Source of the DNA: Virgibacillus sp. 7505
Lineage (GTDB): Bacteria > Bacillota > Bacilli > Bacillales > Amphibacillaceae
NCBI RefSeq assembly: GCF_002272135.1
Contig: NZ_NPBF01000018.1
Location: 62,001 to 126,000, forward strand
Length of the DNA: 64,000 bases
Direction of reading: 5' to 3'
The notes below the pieces were generated by a model. That model had not been told where the DNA came from, did not search any database, and worked only from the letters and a program-made list of their open reading frames with translations. Position 1 is the first letter of the stretch, and every line of letters begins with the position of its first letter. This document shows positions 16,647 through 25,467 of the stretch, piece after piece. The position numbers and the translations under genes were made by a program.

Positions 16647-18122
16647 ATGAGGAAAGCAAGAATTGGATTATATTCGGTAGGGTTGGAGGCTTATTGGGGT
16701 CAGTTTCCGTCATTGAAGGAACGTTTGCTCGGGTATAACAAGCATGTAAGCGAACAAATCGAGCAATGGGCGGATGTATGCAATTTCGGTTTGGTAGATT
16801 CTGAGCAAGCTGGCAGGATGGCAGGAGAATATTTTCAAGTGAATCAGGTGGATCTTATTTTCTGCCATGCAGCAACGTATTGTACGAGTGCTTCCATCCT
16901 GCCGATTCATCAGATTTGTTCTGCGCCTGTCATTTTCCTGAATCTCCAGCCGACTCGTCAAATCAATTATACAGAGACGTCTACTGAGGAATGGCTTGCG
17001 CATTGCGGCGCTTGCCCAGTGCCTGAATTCGCGAATGCTTTTCACCGTGCAAACATTCCGTACCATGTTGTGAATGGTTTGCTTGGGCTTTGGAAGACGC
17101 CATCTGTTTCCAAAGCAAATGAAGTGACAGCAGAGGAACCGGAGGCAATCGCTGCTTGGAAACAAATCAAGGAGTGGACGATGGCTGCATCTGTGAAGCG
17201 CAGCCTGCAATATAGCAGCTTCGGTTTTCTCGGAAACACATACAGCGGTATGCTTGATATGTATAGTGATTTTACGATGCTGCAGGCACAGCTTGGCATT
17301 CATGTAGACGTATTGGAAATTGGCGATTTGAAAGAGCAGTTAGAGCAAGTGTCTGATAAAGAAGTGGAGGCTAAAAGGGCGGAAATAGAAAATGTGTTTA
17401 CAATCAGTGACGATTCGCACAGTGATCCGATTGCCAAGAAGCCCACAGAAAACCAATTGAATTGGGCAGCTAAAGTAGCTGCAGCGGAGGAAGGGCTTGC
17501 TGATCAAAGAAACTTGGATGCTTTGACTTACTATTATCACGGTGCGCCAGGCAGTGAGGAAGAAGCATTACAGGCAGGAATGATTGTTGGTAACAGTCTT
17601 CTGACAGCCAACCATATCCCATGTGCTGGAGAAGGGGATTTGAAGACAAATATAGCAATGAAAATCTGTGACTTACTCGATGCTGGAGGCAGTTTTGCAG
17701 AAATTGTGCTCACGGACTATGCAGAAGGAACGATCTTGCTGGGGCATGATGGTCCGTTCCATATTGCTATAGCAAAGGATAAGCCTATATTGCGCGGAAT
17801 GGGTCTTTATCATGGAAAGCAGGGAACTGGAGTGGCAGTAGAGGCGAAAGTGAAAGCTGGTCCGATTACAACATTAAATGTCACCCAGACAGTTGAAGGG
17901 AAAGTCAAATTCATCATCAGTGAAGGAAAAGCAATAGATGGTCCAATCATGCAAATTGGAAATACGCAGACGCATATCAGCTTCGATGAGCATCCAGATG
18001 CGTATATGACCAGATGGTTCAAGGAAGCTCCGACACATCATTGCGCACTGGCGATCGGGCACATTGCTTCTCAGTTGGAGAAGATATCCATATTGCTTGA
18101 TATAGAGTATGTCATTTTGTAA
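16647..18122 (+). CDS. L-fucose/L-arabinose isomerase-like protein
   Basis: 491 residues of the FucI/AraA-like isomerase superfamily: N-terminal GLYSVGLEAYWGQFPSLKERL, then VDLIFCHAATY and FLNLQP, with C-terminal ILLGHDGPFHIAI and the ending CALAIGHIA. It is related to, but not identical with, true AraA or FucI; the exact sugar is unknown. Good ribosome binding site TTAGGAGGAG. It has its own cre-like site and terminator, so it is monocistronic. Adjacency to rhamnose genes and a dead dehydrogenase suggests a formerly larger deoxysugar or pentose pathway. Confidence 0.75.
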   Translation: MRKARIGLYSVGLEAYWGQFPSLKERLLGYNKHVSEQIEQWADVCNFGLVDSEQAGRMAGEYFQVNQVDLIFCHAATYCTSASILPIHQICSAPVIFLNLQPTRQINYTETSTEEWLAHCGACPVPEFANAFHRANIPYHVVNGLLGLWKTPSVSKANEVTAEEPEAIAAWKQIKEWTMAASVKRSLQYSSFGFLGNTYSGMLDMYSDFTMLQAQLGIHVDVLEIGDLKEQLEQVSDKEVEAKRAEIENVFTISDDSHSDPIAKKPTENQLNWAAKVAAAEEGLADQRNLDALTYYYHGAPGSEEEALQAGMIVGNSLLTANHIPCAGEGDLKTNIAMKICDLLDAGGSFAEIVLTDYAEGTILLGHDGPFHIAIAKDKPILRGMGLYHGKQGTGVAVEAKVKAGPITTLNVTQTVEGKVKFIISEGKAIDGPIMQIGNTQTHISFDEHPDAYMTRWFKEAPTHHCALAIGHIASQLEKISILLDIEYVIL

Positions 18123-18156
18123 TTCTTTCCCTTAGAGGTGCTGGATTTCCATCTTT

Positions 18157-18213
18157 AGTGACGACATTAGTTAACAATATTATTATTATGTCAACTAATG
18201 TCGTCACTTTTTT
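18157..18213 (+). terminator. Long-stem terminator after the isomerase-like gene
   Basis: Perfect 16-base inverted repeat: arms AGTGACGACATTAGTT (18157-18172) and AACTAATGTCGTCACT (18193-18208), a 20-base AT-rich loop, then six T (18208-18213). Position and T-run fit a terminator, though the arm length is longer than usual. Confidence 0.75.
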
Positions 18214-18303
18214 CTCAAAATTATGTCTTTCACCTAGCCAGCGGAAGAAACTCTGTGATACTATTTTACCTAAGTAAAGAAAAAGCGTAATGGAGAGAGA
18301 CAC

Positions 18304-19653
18304 ATGAAGGTAGCAAAATTTGGTGGTAGTTCAGTAGCAAGTGCGGAACAGCTCCGCAAAGTAGCGCAAATCGTGAAAGCTGATCAGGAGCGGAAATTCA
18401 TTGTCGTTTCTGCGCCAGGTAAACGCGACAAAGCTGATACGAAGGTGACGGACTTACTTATTGCAATAGGAGAAGCACATAGCAAAGGGGAGGACGTCAG
18501 TACACAGGTAGAAAAGGTGCTGTCGCGTTTCCGGGCCATCGTTGAGGATTTGGAGCTGGATAATAACTTGATCGAGCAGATAGAGGATCAGTTAAAAGGT
18601 ATCTTGGCCGATTCGATACCTGCAGTTAATACAATGGATGCGTTGAAGGCAACGGGTGAAGATTCTCTTGCCAAAGTATTCAGTGCTTATCTCAATAAAT
18701 TAGGAGTGCAAGCAGCTTATGTGAATCCCCAAGAAGCTGGTCTGCTAGTGAGAGAAGAGTTAGGCGGTGCTCGAATATTGGATGAGAGCTTTGAGCTTTT
18801 ATACAAGCTTCGCGACCGTGATGGAGTGCTTGTCATTCCAGGTTTCTTCGGCTACACAAAAGAAGGAAAGCTTGCAACATTCCCAAGAGGCGGGTCGGAT
18901 ATTACTGGTTCTATCGTAAGTGCTGGAGTGAAAGCTTCCTTATATGAAAACTTCACCGACGTGGATAGCGTGTACAGTGTAAATCCGAATATAGTCGATA
19001 ATCCAAAAGAGATCAACACGTTGACATACCGGGAAATGCGGGAGTTGTCTTATGCAGGTTTTTCAGTTTTCCATGATGAAGCGCTGATTCCTGCTTTCCA
19101 AGCTAAAATACCAGTATGTGTGAAAAATACAAACAATCCATCTGCGCCGGGTACGATGATAGTTGCCGAAAGGGAAGTGTCGGGTAATCCAGTAATCGGA
19201 ATCGCCAGTGATACAGGCTTCTTGAGTATCTATATCAGCAAATACTTAATGAACCGCGAGCTAGGGTTCGGGCGGAAACTGCTGCAAATACTTGAAGAAG
19301 AAAATATCTCCTTTGAGCATGCGCCATCTGGTATCGATGATATGAGTGTCATTCTGCGTGAAAGTCAGCTGCCTCCAGACAAAGAAGCGGTAGTTGTCCG
19401 TCGTCTTAAAGAGGAACTCAAAGCAGATCAAGTATCGATTGATCGTGATCTGGCGATGATCATGATAGTCGGACAAGGTATGATTGAGACAATTGGCGTT
19501 TCAAGTACTGCGACGAAGGCGTTTAGTGATGCGAATATAAACATTGAAATGATCAACCAAGGCTCTTCTGAAGTATCCTTGATGTTCGGAGTCAAAGCAC
19601 GTCAGATTAATGAAGCGGTGCAATCTTTGTATCAAGCATTTTTCCAGAATTAA
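18304..19653 (+). CDS. Aspartate kinase, class III
   Basis: 449 residues; phosphorylates aspartate for lysine, threonine and methionine synthesis. The kinase N-terminus KFGGSSVA is at residue 5, with FPRGGSDITGS and VDSVYSVNPN motifs, then two ACT domains from about residue 305 (GFLSIYISKYLMNRELG and MIETIGVSSTATKAF). Length and architecture match the YclM/ThrD isozyme of B. subtilis, which is controlled by lysine plus threonine. The short leader holds no lysine riboswitch. It stands alone between two terminators. Confidence 0.92.
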   Translation: MKVAKFGGSSVASAEQLRKVAQIVKADQERKFIVVSAPGKRDKADTKVTDLLIAIGEAHSKGEDVSTQVEKVLSRFRAIVEDLELDNNLIEQIEDQLKGILADSIPAVNTMDALKATGEDSLAKVFSAYLNKLGVQAAYVNPQEAGLLVREELGGARILDESFELLYKLRDRDGVLVIPGFFGYTKEGKLATFPRGGSDITGSIVSAGVKASLYENFTDVDSVYSVNPNIVDNPKEINTLTYREMRELSYAGFSVFHDEALIPAFQAKIPVCVKNTNNPSAPGTMIVAEREVSGNPVIGIASDTGFLSIYISKYLMNRELGFGRKLLQILEEENISFEHAPSGIDDMSVILRESQLPPDKEAVVVRRLKEELKADQVSIDRDLAMIMIVGQGMIETIGVSSTATKAFSDANINIEMINQGSSEVSLMFGVKARQINEAVQSLYQAFFQN

Positions 19654-19659
19654 AAAATC

Positions 19660-19697
19660 CGGACAGCGCCTTCTTTGGCGTTGTTCGTTTTTTTTTT
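19660..19697 (+). terminator. Rho-independent terminator of the aspartokinase gene
   Basis: Arms CGGACAGCGCC (19660-19670) and GGCGTTGTTCG (19677-19687) pair over 11 positions with two G-U pairs, followed by ten T (19688-19697). Confidence 0.9.
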
Positions 19698-20314
19698 ATC
19701 TCTATATAACTGGAGTCTGGTTGCTCATTCGTTAGGACTTTTCAGGTAACTTACTTGCAATTAGCTAATAGTGGTTTCAATCTTTTGAAAGGGCTTTCTA
19801 TTTCTTCTTTTTACTTCAATTCTCCTAAAACCCCAAGAATTACTGTTTGCCTGGTTGCTGAAACCCTCTTCTTCGCCATTCTTTTTTTGCTAGCTCAGTA
19901 ATCTATTAATACAGAATCAGCGGTAGCTGTAGGTCACTACTGTGATATCGGCAATTCCATACCTACTCCATACTGCAGACTAAAAGAAGCTATTGTATGA
20001 AACTCAATGGACGAATGCTATAAATGTTTCGCTTATGCAAGGGTTGGTGATCCTTTAATAGCGTCGGGATTTTGCTTTGCTGGACGAATGAAACAAAGAA
20101 ATACATAAATGAAATTCTTTGCAATACGAAATACGTAAAAGTGCGCGGATATATTCGGGGTCTTTTGACGGAATAAAAGACTGCGTCAGGGGTATGATTT
20201 AGTTATAACTTCGGATAAAAAGCCACTCCTTGCATGCTAAAAATCTTATTATTGCTAATTTCTGCAGACTAGTTTAGTCTATATATGTGCAAAACTTTGC
20301 GGGATGTGATCATA
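19698..20314 (+). other. Gene-free interval before bkdR
   Basis: About 615 bases in which no protein with a start, ribosome binding site and plausible composition was found on either strand. A ten-base direct repeat TGGACGAATG occurs at 20008-20017 and 20081-20090. A palindrome AGACTA-gtt-TAGTCT lies at 20266-20280, 35 bases before the bkdR start, and may be an operator. No -24/-12 (TGGCAC-N5-TTGCA) sigma-54 promoter was seen. Degraded coding sequence is possible but not recognisable. Confidence 0.5.
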
Positions 20315-22327
20315 TTGAAACATTTACTCGTTGTTGGAGCCGGAGAAGAAGCAGTCCAATTCATCAAACTGTTCCAACGAAAAAAAGGCTTTCGGATAAT
20401 CGGGATGCTAGTCAAACAGCCTAGCGCCATTGTGAAATATCAAGCTGAGCGATTAGATATCCCTCTTTGGAAAGACGTGACAGCGGAAGCGCTTGATCAT
20501 GTCGACTTTGTGCTGGAAACATCAGAGAGATTAGCGGATTATCTTGAACCGACTACCTGCAAGGCGGAGATCATATCCGGACAAAGTGCACAGCTGATAC
20601 TAGCATTCGCAACTCAAGAAGAGACAGAGAATACTTCTACATATAATAACCAGCAATTTCGCAGTAAAACGCTGGAGTACTTGCATGAGGGGGTCTTGTG
20701 CGTCAATCGCCAGGACGAAATTATATATATAAACGAAGCAGCTGAAAAACTGCTTGGCAGCAAGAAGAGTCAATTGTTGGGGAAACCGATAGCAACTGTT
20801 ATGCCAGATTCCAAGCTGCCAGAAACCATTCGGAAAAGGGAACGTTATGTGGATGAACAGCTAAGACTCCCTTCCGGTATCGAGATTGTCTATACCTGTG
20901 CGCCGATGGAAAACGATCAAGAGGAAGTGACCGGTGCTTTTACGGTTATGAAGAAAACGGTCGATATCGTTGCTTTGGCAGAAAAGCTTACTGATGTTAG
21001 AGAAGTGAAGTCAATGCTGGAAGCTATCATCGACTCCTCGCAGGAGGCAATCAGTGTCGTAGATGAAAATGGCATTGGTTTGATTGTTAATCCTGCCTAT
21101 ACGCGTCTGACAGGATATACTCCTGAACAGATTGTCGGAAAACCGGCAGTGACTGACATCATGGAAGGGGAGAGCTTGCATATGCAGGTTCTTCGGACAC
21201 GCAGACCAGCTACGGGTGCCCGGATGCGTGTCGGTAAGCATGGTAAGGAAATGATGGTCAATGCGGCACCAATCATTGTTGATGGGAAACTGCGCGGGAG
21301 CGTGGGGGTCCTGCACGATATCTCGGAGCTGCACGAACTGCAGGATGAAGTGCAGCGTGCCCGGAAGATTATCCGCAGTTTGGAAAACAAGTACACACTG
21401 AAGGATGTCATATCTGATTCGGAAACGATGCAGGTAACACTTGAACAAGTCAAATTCGCTGTCAATGCGGATGCGCCTTGTCTTTTGCGTGGAGATGCCG
21501 GTGTAGGCAAGAGTATGTTTGCAGCTATCATTCATAATGAAAGCAAACGGCGCCATCGGCCGTTTATCCGAATCGATTGCACAGTCGGTGATGAAGAGAG
21601 TTTGGAAAAACAGCTTTTCGGGTCTCTGCGCAACAGTCACTCTACTGGAATGATAGAAAAAAGTGACGGCGGTACGCTGTTTCTTGATGATGTTGATGGT
21701 ATGCCGCTTCGTATTCAGGAGAAGCTCTCGGATTTCATGGCTACAGGTAAACTGCAGCGCCCTTCCGGTAAATCGAAAAAAGTGGACGTCCGGATAATAG
21801 TCAGTGCTCGTCATCCTTTAGAACGCGCAGTATTTGAAAAACGATTTTATGAGCCTTTTTTTGAAAGATTGAAGCGTATAACAATCTATATACCGGCTTT
21901 AGCCGAAAGGATGAAAGATTTCGAGGGGTTGTTATCCACAATTGTCCACAAGCAGAATCAGCTGCTGCAATGTTCGGTTCAATCTGTTTCTGAAGCATCA
22001 ATAGACGTATTGAAAGACAAGAAATGGTTCCATAATGTAAAAGAGCTGGAAACAACCATAGCCCAAGTGATGACATTTATGGAGAAGACGGAACATGTTA
22101 TCCTTCCGAAGCATCTGCAGATGTCTTCCTTGGATCAGCAATCCTTAGCGGGCACGTTGCAAGAACAGGTGGAGAACTTGGAGAAAAAGCTGATTGAATC
22201 TGCTTTGCGGGCGAACGACTTTAACAAAAAAGCGACGGCAGATCAGCTTGGAGTGTCGATTCGTAATTTATACTATAAGATGGATAAATATGATTTTGAT
22301 AGAAGTGGCATGCAAGATTTTTCATAA
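20315..22327 (+). CDS. bkdR: BkdR-like PAS/AAA+ regulator lacking the GAFTGA motif
   Basis: 670 residues: N-terminal Rossmann-like domain (LLVVGAGEEAV), two PAS regions about 110-330, an AAA+ domain with Walker A GDAGVGKS and Walker B GGTLFLDD, and a C-terminal Fis-type helix-turn-helix (ATADQLGVSIRNLYYKM). Between LFG (434-436) and GG (452-453) the sigma-54-contacting GAFTGA loop is missing. GNVREL is altered to HNVKEL. The TTG at 20315 follows GGGATGTGATC, a near-complete anti-16S match, and gives the expected N-terminus. It lies 18 bases before ptb. Position and domains identify it as the branched-chain operon regulator. Confidence 0.85.
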   Translation: MKHLLVVGAGEEAVQFIKLFQRKKGFRIIGMLVKQPSAIVKYQAERLDIPLWKDVTAEALDHVDFVLETSERLADYLEPTTCKAEIISGQSAQLILAFATQEETENTSTYNNQQFRSKTLEYLHEGVLCVNRQDEIIYINEAAEKLLGSKKSQLLGKPIATVMPDSKLPETIRKRERYVDEQLRLPSGIEIVYTCAPMENDQEEVTGAFTVMKKTVDIVALAEKLTDVREVKSMLEAIIDSSQEAISVVDENGIGLIVNPAYTRLTGYTPEQIVGKPAVTDIMEGESLHMQVLRTRRPATGARMRVGKHGKEMMVNAAPIIVDGKLRGSVGVLHDISELHELQDEVQRARKIIRSLENKYTLKDVISDSETMQVTLEQVKFAVNADAPCLLRGDAGVGKSMFAAIIHNESKRRHRPFIRIDCTVGDEESLEKQLFGSLRNSHSTGMIEKSDGGTLFLDDVDGMPLRIQEKLSDFMATGKLQRPSGKSKKVDVRIIVSARHPLERAVFEKRFYEPFFERLKRITIYIPALAERMKDFEGLLSTIVHKQNQLLQCSVQSVSEASIDVLKDKKWFHNVKELETTIAQVMTFMEKTEHVILPKHLQMSSLDQQSLAGTLQEQVENLEKKLIESALRANDFNKKATADQLGVSIRNLYYKMDKYDFDRSGMQDFS

Positions 22328-22345
22328 TGGGGAAGGAAGAATACG

Positions 22346-23248
22346 ATGCATAAGTTTACCGCTCTTGAAAAAATGGCAGCTGCGAAGCAAGGATTTTCGA
22401 TTGCAATCGCAGCTGCGGACGACCCTTCCATTCTTAAGGCAGTAAAAAAAGCGACCGATCAGCAGCTGGCAACATTTCTGCTGTATGGAGATGTTGACCG
22501 GCTAAAGCAGTATATAAAGGAAGAACAGCTTACAGAAGAGAAAATCACGTGCATCCATGCATCATCTGCAGACAGAGCCGCGGATATGGCGATAGAAGCC
22601 TGGAAATCAGGCAAAGCGGATTTTCTGATGAAAGGGATTGTCAGTACTGATGTGCTGGCAGGTAAGATTTTGAAAGATAAAACGACGCTCAAGCCAGGGA
22701 GCATCCTGTCCCAGCTCGCCATTTTCGATATTCCTTCTTATCATAAACTGCTTTTCCTAACGGATGCAGGTATCAATATCGCACCTTCGCTGGAGATGAA
22801 GAAGAAGATTTTGGATAATGCCGTATCTACCTATGTTAAGATGCTCCACGCAGAACCGAAGGTCGCCGCACTTGCCGCTACGGAAAAGGTAAACTCGGCG
22901 ATGCCGGCGACAACTGATGCAGCCCTGTTATCTGTCATGCAGCAGCGCGGACAGATTAAGGATTGCAAGATTGACGGGCCTCTCGCACTCGATAGTGCAT
23001 TATCTGCCCAATCTGCTGCCATCAAGAAAATAGATTCACCTGTTGCGGGAGATGCAGACATCCTATTGGTACCGGAAATCGAAAGCGGAAATATGCTTTA
23101 CAAATCATTCACTTATACAGCAGGAGCCGTAAGTGCTTCTTTACTTATCGGAACAAATTCACCTGTCATCCTTACATCCCGAGCGGACGACAGCACTAGT
23201 AAATATTATGCAATATGCTTCGCGATAGCGGCAGCATCACTTGCCTAG
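22346..23248 (+). CDS. ptb: Phosphate butyryl/branched-acyl transferase
   Basis: 300 residues of the phosphate acetyl/butyryltransferase family; converts acyl-CoA such as isobutyryl- or isovaleryl-CoA to the acyl phosphate for the butyrate kinase encoded downstream. Conserved C-terminal segment [12 protein letters not shown] and [19 protein letters not shown]. First enzyme gene of the operon, same order as in B. subtilis. Confidence 0.94.
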   Translation: MHKFTALEKMAAAKQGFSIAIAAADDPSILKAVKKATDQQLATFLLYGDVDRLKQYIKEEQLTEEKITCIHASSADRAADMAIEAWKSGKADFLMKGIVSTDVLAGKILKDKTTLKPGSILSQLAIFDIPSYHKLLFLTDAGINIAPSLEMKKKILDNAVSTYVKMLHAEPKVAALAATEKVNSAMPATTDAALLSVMQQRGQIKDCKIDGPLALDSALSAQSAAIKKIDSPVAGDADILLVPEIESGNMLYKSFTYTAGAVSASLLIGTNSPVILTSRADDSTSKYYAICFAIAAASLA

Positions 23249-23259
23249 GAGGAACTAAG

Positions 23260-24354
23260 ATGAAGATCTTTGAAACGTTGGAACAATACGATTACGAACA
23301 GCTAGTCCTTTGCCAGGACAAAGAATCCGGTTTGAAAGCGATCATCGCAATTCATGATACAACTCTCGGTCCGGCTCTTGGCGGTACTAGAATGTGGACT
23401 TATGCAACTGAAGAAGAGGCAATCGTTGATGCACTTCGTCTGGCAAAAGGCATGACGTACAAAAATGCTGCAGCTGGCCTGAATCTTGGCGGAGGCAAAA
23501 CGGTTATTATCGGGGATCCGAAAAAAGACAAGAACGAAGCGATGTTCCGTGCATTCGGACGTTACGTACAATCATTGAATGGGCGCTACATTACAGCAGA
23601 GGATGTTGGTACTACAGTAGAGGATATGGAACTTATCCATACTGAAACGGATTTCGTAACAGGTATCTCTGCTGAATCTGGATCTTCAGGCAACCCGTCG
23701 CCAGTAACAGCTTATGGCGTATACAAAGGAATCAAGGCATCTGCTAAAGAAGCATTTGGTGATGACAGCTTGGAAGGAAAAACAATTGCTGTCCAAGGTA
23801 TCGGGAATGTTGCTTATGCTTTGTGTGAGCATCTCCATGCAGAAGGTGCCAAGCTGATTGTTACTGACATTAACAAGGAAGCCGTACAAAAAGCAGTAGA
23901 AGCATTCGGAGCAACAGCGGTAGATCCTGATGATATTTATGGTGTCGAATGTGATATCTTTGCTCCTTGTGCTCTAGGCGCAGTAATCAATGACGATACA
24001 TTGCGTGTATTGAAAGCGAAAGTGGTAGCTGGAGCTGCGAACAACCAGCTGAAAGAAGAGCATCATGGACAGATCCTATTCGAACGCGGCATTGTGTACG
24101 CGCCAGATTATGTGATCAACTCTGGCGGTGTGATCAACGTTGAGGACGAATTGCATGGCTACAACAGAGAGCGCGCGCTTCGTAAAGTAGAGACAATTTA
24201 TGACAGCTTGCAGCGCGTATTCGAAATCGCTAAGCGTGATGACATTCCGACTAGTATTGCTGCTGATAGAATGGCTGAAGAAAGAATTGAAACAATGCGC
24301 AGATCCAGAAGCCAATTCCTGCGTAACGGTCATCATACTTTAAGCAGAAGATAA
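23260..24354 (+). CDS. bcd: Leucine dehydrogenase
   Basis: 364 residues; reversibly deaminates leucine, valine and isoleucine to the 2-oxo acids with NAD. The catalytic Glu/Phe/Leu/Val dehydrogenase segment [11 protein letters not shown] is near residue 77, and the Rossmann motif VQGIGNVA is near residue 180. ATG 23260 is preferred: AGGAGGAAC precedes it and 364 residues is the family length. The longer frame from 23215 would overlap ptb. It supplies substrate to the BCDH complex encoded downstream. Confidence 0.95.
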   Translation: MKIFETLEQYDYEQLVLCQDKESGLKAIIAIHDTTLGPALGGTRMWTYATEEEAIVDALRLAKGMTYKNAAAGLNLGGGKTVIIGDPKKDKNEAMFRAFGRYVQSLNGRYITAEDVGTTVEDMELIHTETDFVTGISAESGSSGNPSPVTAYGVYKGIKASAKEAFGDDSLEGKTIAVQGIGNVAYALCEHLHAEGAKLIVTDINKEAVQKAVEAFGATAVDPDDIYGVECDIFAPCALGAVINDDTLRVLKAKVVAGAANNQLKEEHHGQILFERGIVYAPDYVINSGGVINVEDELHGYNRERALRKVETIYDSLQRVFEIAKRDDIPTSIAADRMAEERIETMRRSRSQFLRNGHHTLSRR

Positions 24355-24372
24355 AAACGAGGGGGAAACCGC

Positions 24373-25455
24373 GTGCAGACAGCAGAAAACCGTATTTTAG
24401 CTATTAATCCAGGTTCTACTTCTACGAAAATCGGTGTGTTTGATGACGAGCATAACATTTTTGAACGAGTGATCCGCCATGATTTAGAAGACATCGGCGG
24501 ATACGAAAGAGTAATGGATCAGTACCAGTTTCGGAAACAAATCATCTTGGATGCATTGGATTTCGAAGGTATTAACGTGTCCAAGCTAACTGCGGTCTGT
24601 GCACGCGGCGGACTGCTCCGCCCGCTTGAGGGCGGTACATACCGTGTGAACGAAGCGATGCTTGCTGATCTGAAAGCAGGCTATAATGGTGAACATGCCT
24701 CCAATTTGGGAGGGTTGATTGCTTATGAAATTGCAAGCAGCCTTCAGATACCGGCTTTCATCACCGATCCTGTCGTGGTTGATGAATTGGATCCGCTGGC
24801 ACGGCTTTCCGGTTTGCCTGGTGTGGAGAGAAAGAGCATCTTCCATGCATTGAACCATAAGGCTATTGCACGTAAAGCGGCAGCTGCCAAAGATAAGAGC
24901 TACGAGGAATCGAATATTATTGTCGTTCACCTTGGTGGCGGCATTACTGTCGGTGCGCATCATCATGGACGCGTGATCGATGTGAACAATGGCTTGAGCG
25001 GGGAAGGACCTTATACGCCTGAACGGGCAGGGACAGTTCCTGCTGGGGATTTAATAGAGCTGGCGCTGAGCGGTTCCTACACAAAGGATCAGCTGATGAA
25101 AATGCTGACGACCAAGGGCGGATTCATGGGTTACCTCGGAACTAATGATGGAAGACTTATTGCTGACAGGATCAAAAAAGGTGATCAAGAAGCAAAGATG
25201 ATTTTTGAAGGCATGGTGTATCAAACAGCGAAAGAGGTCGGGGCAATGAGCGTTGTTCTCTCAGGGGAAGTAGATGCCATTGCAGTGACTGGAGGTCTTG
25301 CACATGACGAGCTGTTCATCTCGATGATGAAGGAACGGGTGAGCTGGATTGCCGATGTGCTTGTGTATCCAGGCGAAAACGAGCTTCGTGCCCTGACAGA
25401 AGGCGCGCTTCGTGTCATGCGAAAAGAAGAAGCGGCGAAAGTTTATGTCGTATAG
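24373..25455 (+). CDS. buk: Butyrate kinase
   Basis: 360 residues of the acetokinase family. N-terminal [16 protein letters not shown] is the phosphate-binding signature; [13 protein letters not shown] and AVTGGLAHD follow. It makes ATP and a branched-chain fatty acid from the acyl phosphate produced by Ptb. GTG start with AGGGGGAAA upstream. Downstream lpdV starts 12 bases after the stop. Confidence 0.94.
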   Translation: MQTAENRILAINPGSTSTKIGVFDDEHNIFERVIRHDLEDIGGYERVMDQYQFRKQIILDALDFEGINVSKLTAVCARGGLLRPLEGGTYRVNEAMLADLKAGYNGEHASNLGGLIAYEIASSLQIPAFITDPVVVDELDPLARLSGLPGVERKSIFHALNHKAIARKAAAAKDKSYEESNIIVVHLGGGITVGAHHHGRVIDVNNGLSGEGPYTPERAGTVPAGDLIELALSGSYTKDQLMKMLTTKGGFMGYLGTNDGRLIADRIKKGDQEAKMIFEGMVYQTAKEVGAMSVVLSGEVDAIAVTGGLAHDELFISMMKERVSWIADVLVYPGENELRALTEGALRVMRKEEAAKVYVV

Positions 25456-25467
25456 GAGGCAGAAACA

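Noticed and set aside
18123-18303. Possible lysine riboswitch upstream of aspartokinase
   Set aside because: The leader is mostly the terminator of the previous gene; there is no room for the roughly 170-base L-box and no matching stems.
19760-19900. Short open frames on both strands in the gap before bkdR that might be transposase remnants
   Set aside because: No start with a ribosome binding site and no motif that I can assign; terminal inverted repeats were not found.
21011-21814. 267-residue minus-strand open frame
   Set aside because: Antisense shadow of bkdR; Cys/His/Arg-rich, no domain and no ribosome binding site.
22303-22320. TGGCATGCAAG resembling a sigma-54 -24 element before ptb
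   Set aside because: No GC at the -12 position with correct spacing, and it lies inside the last codons of bkdR.
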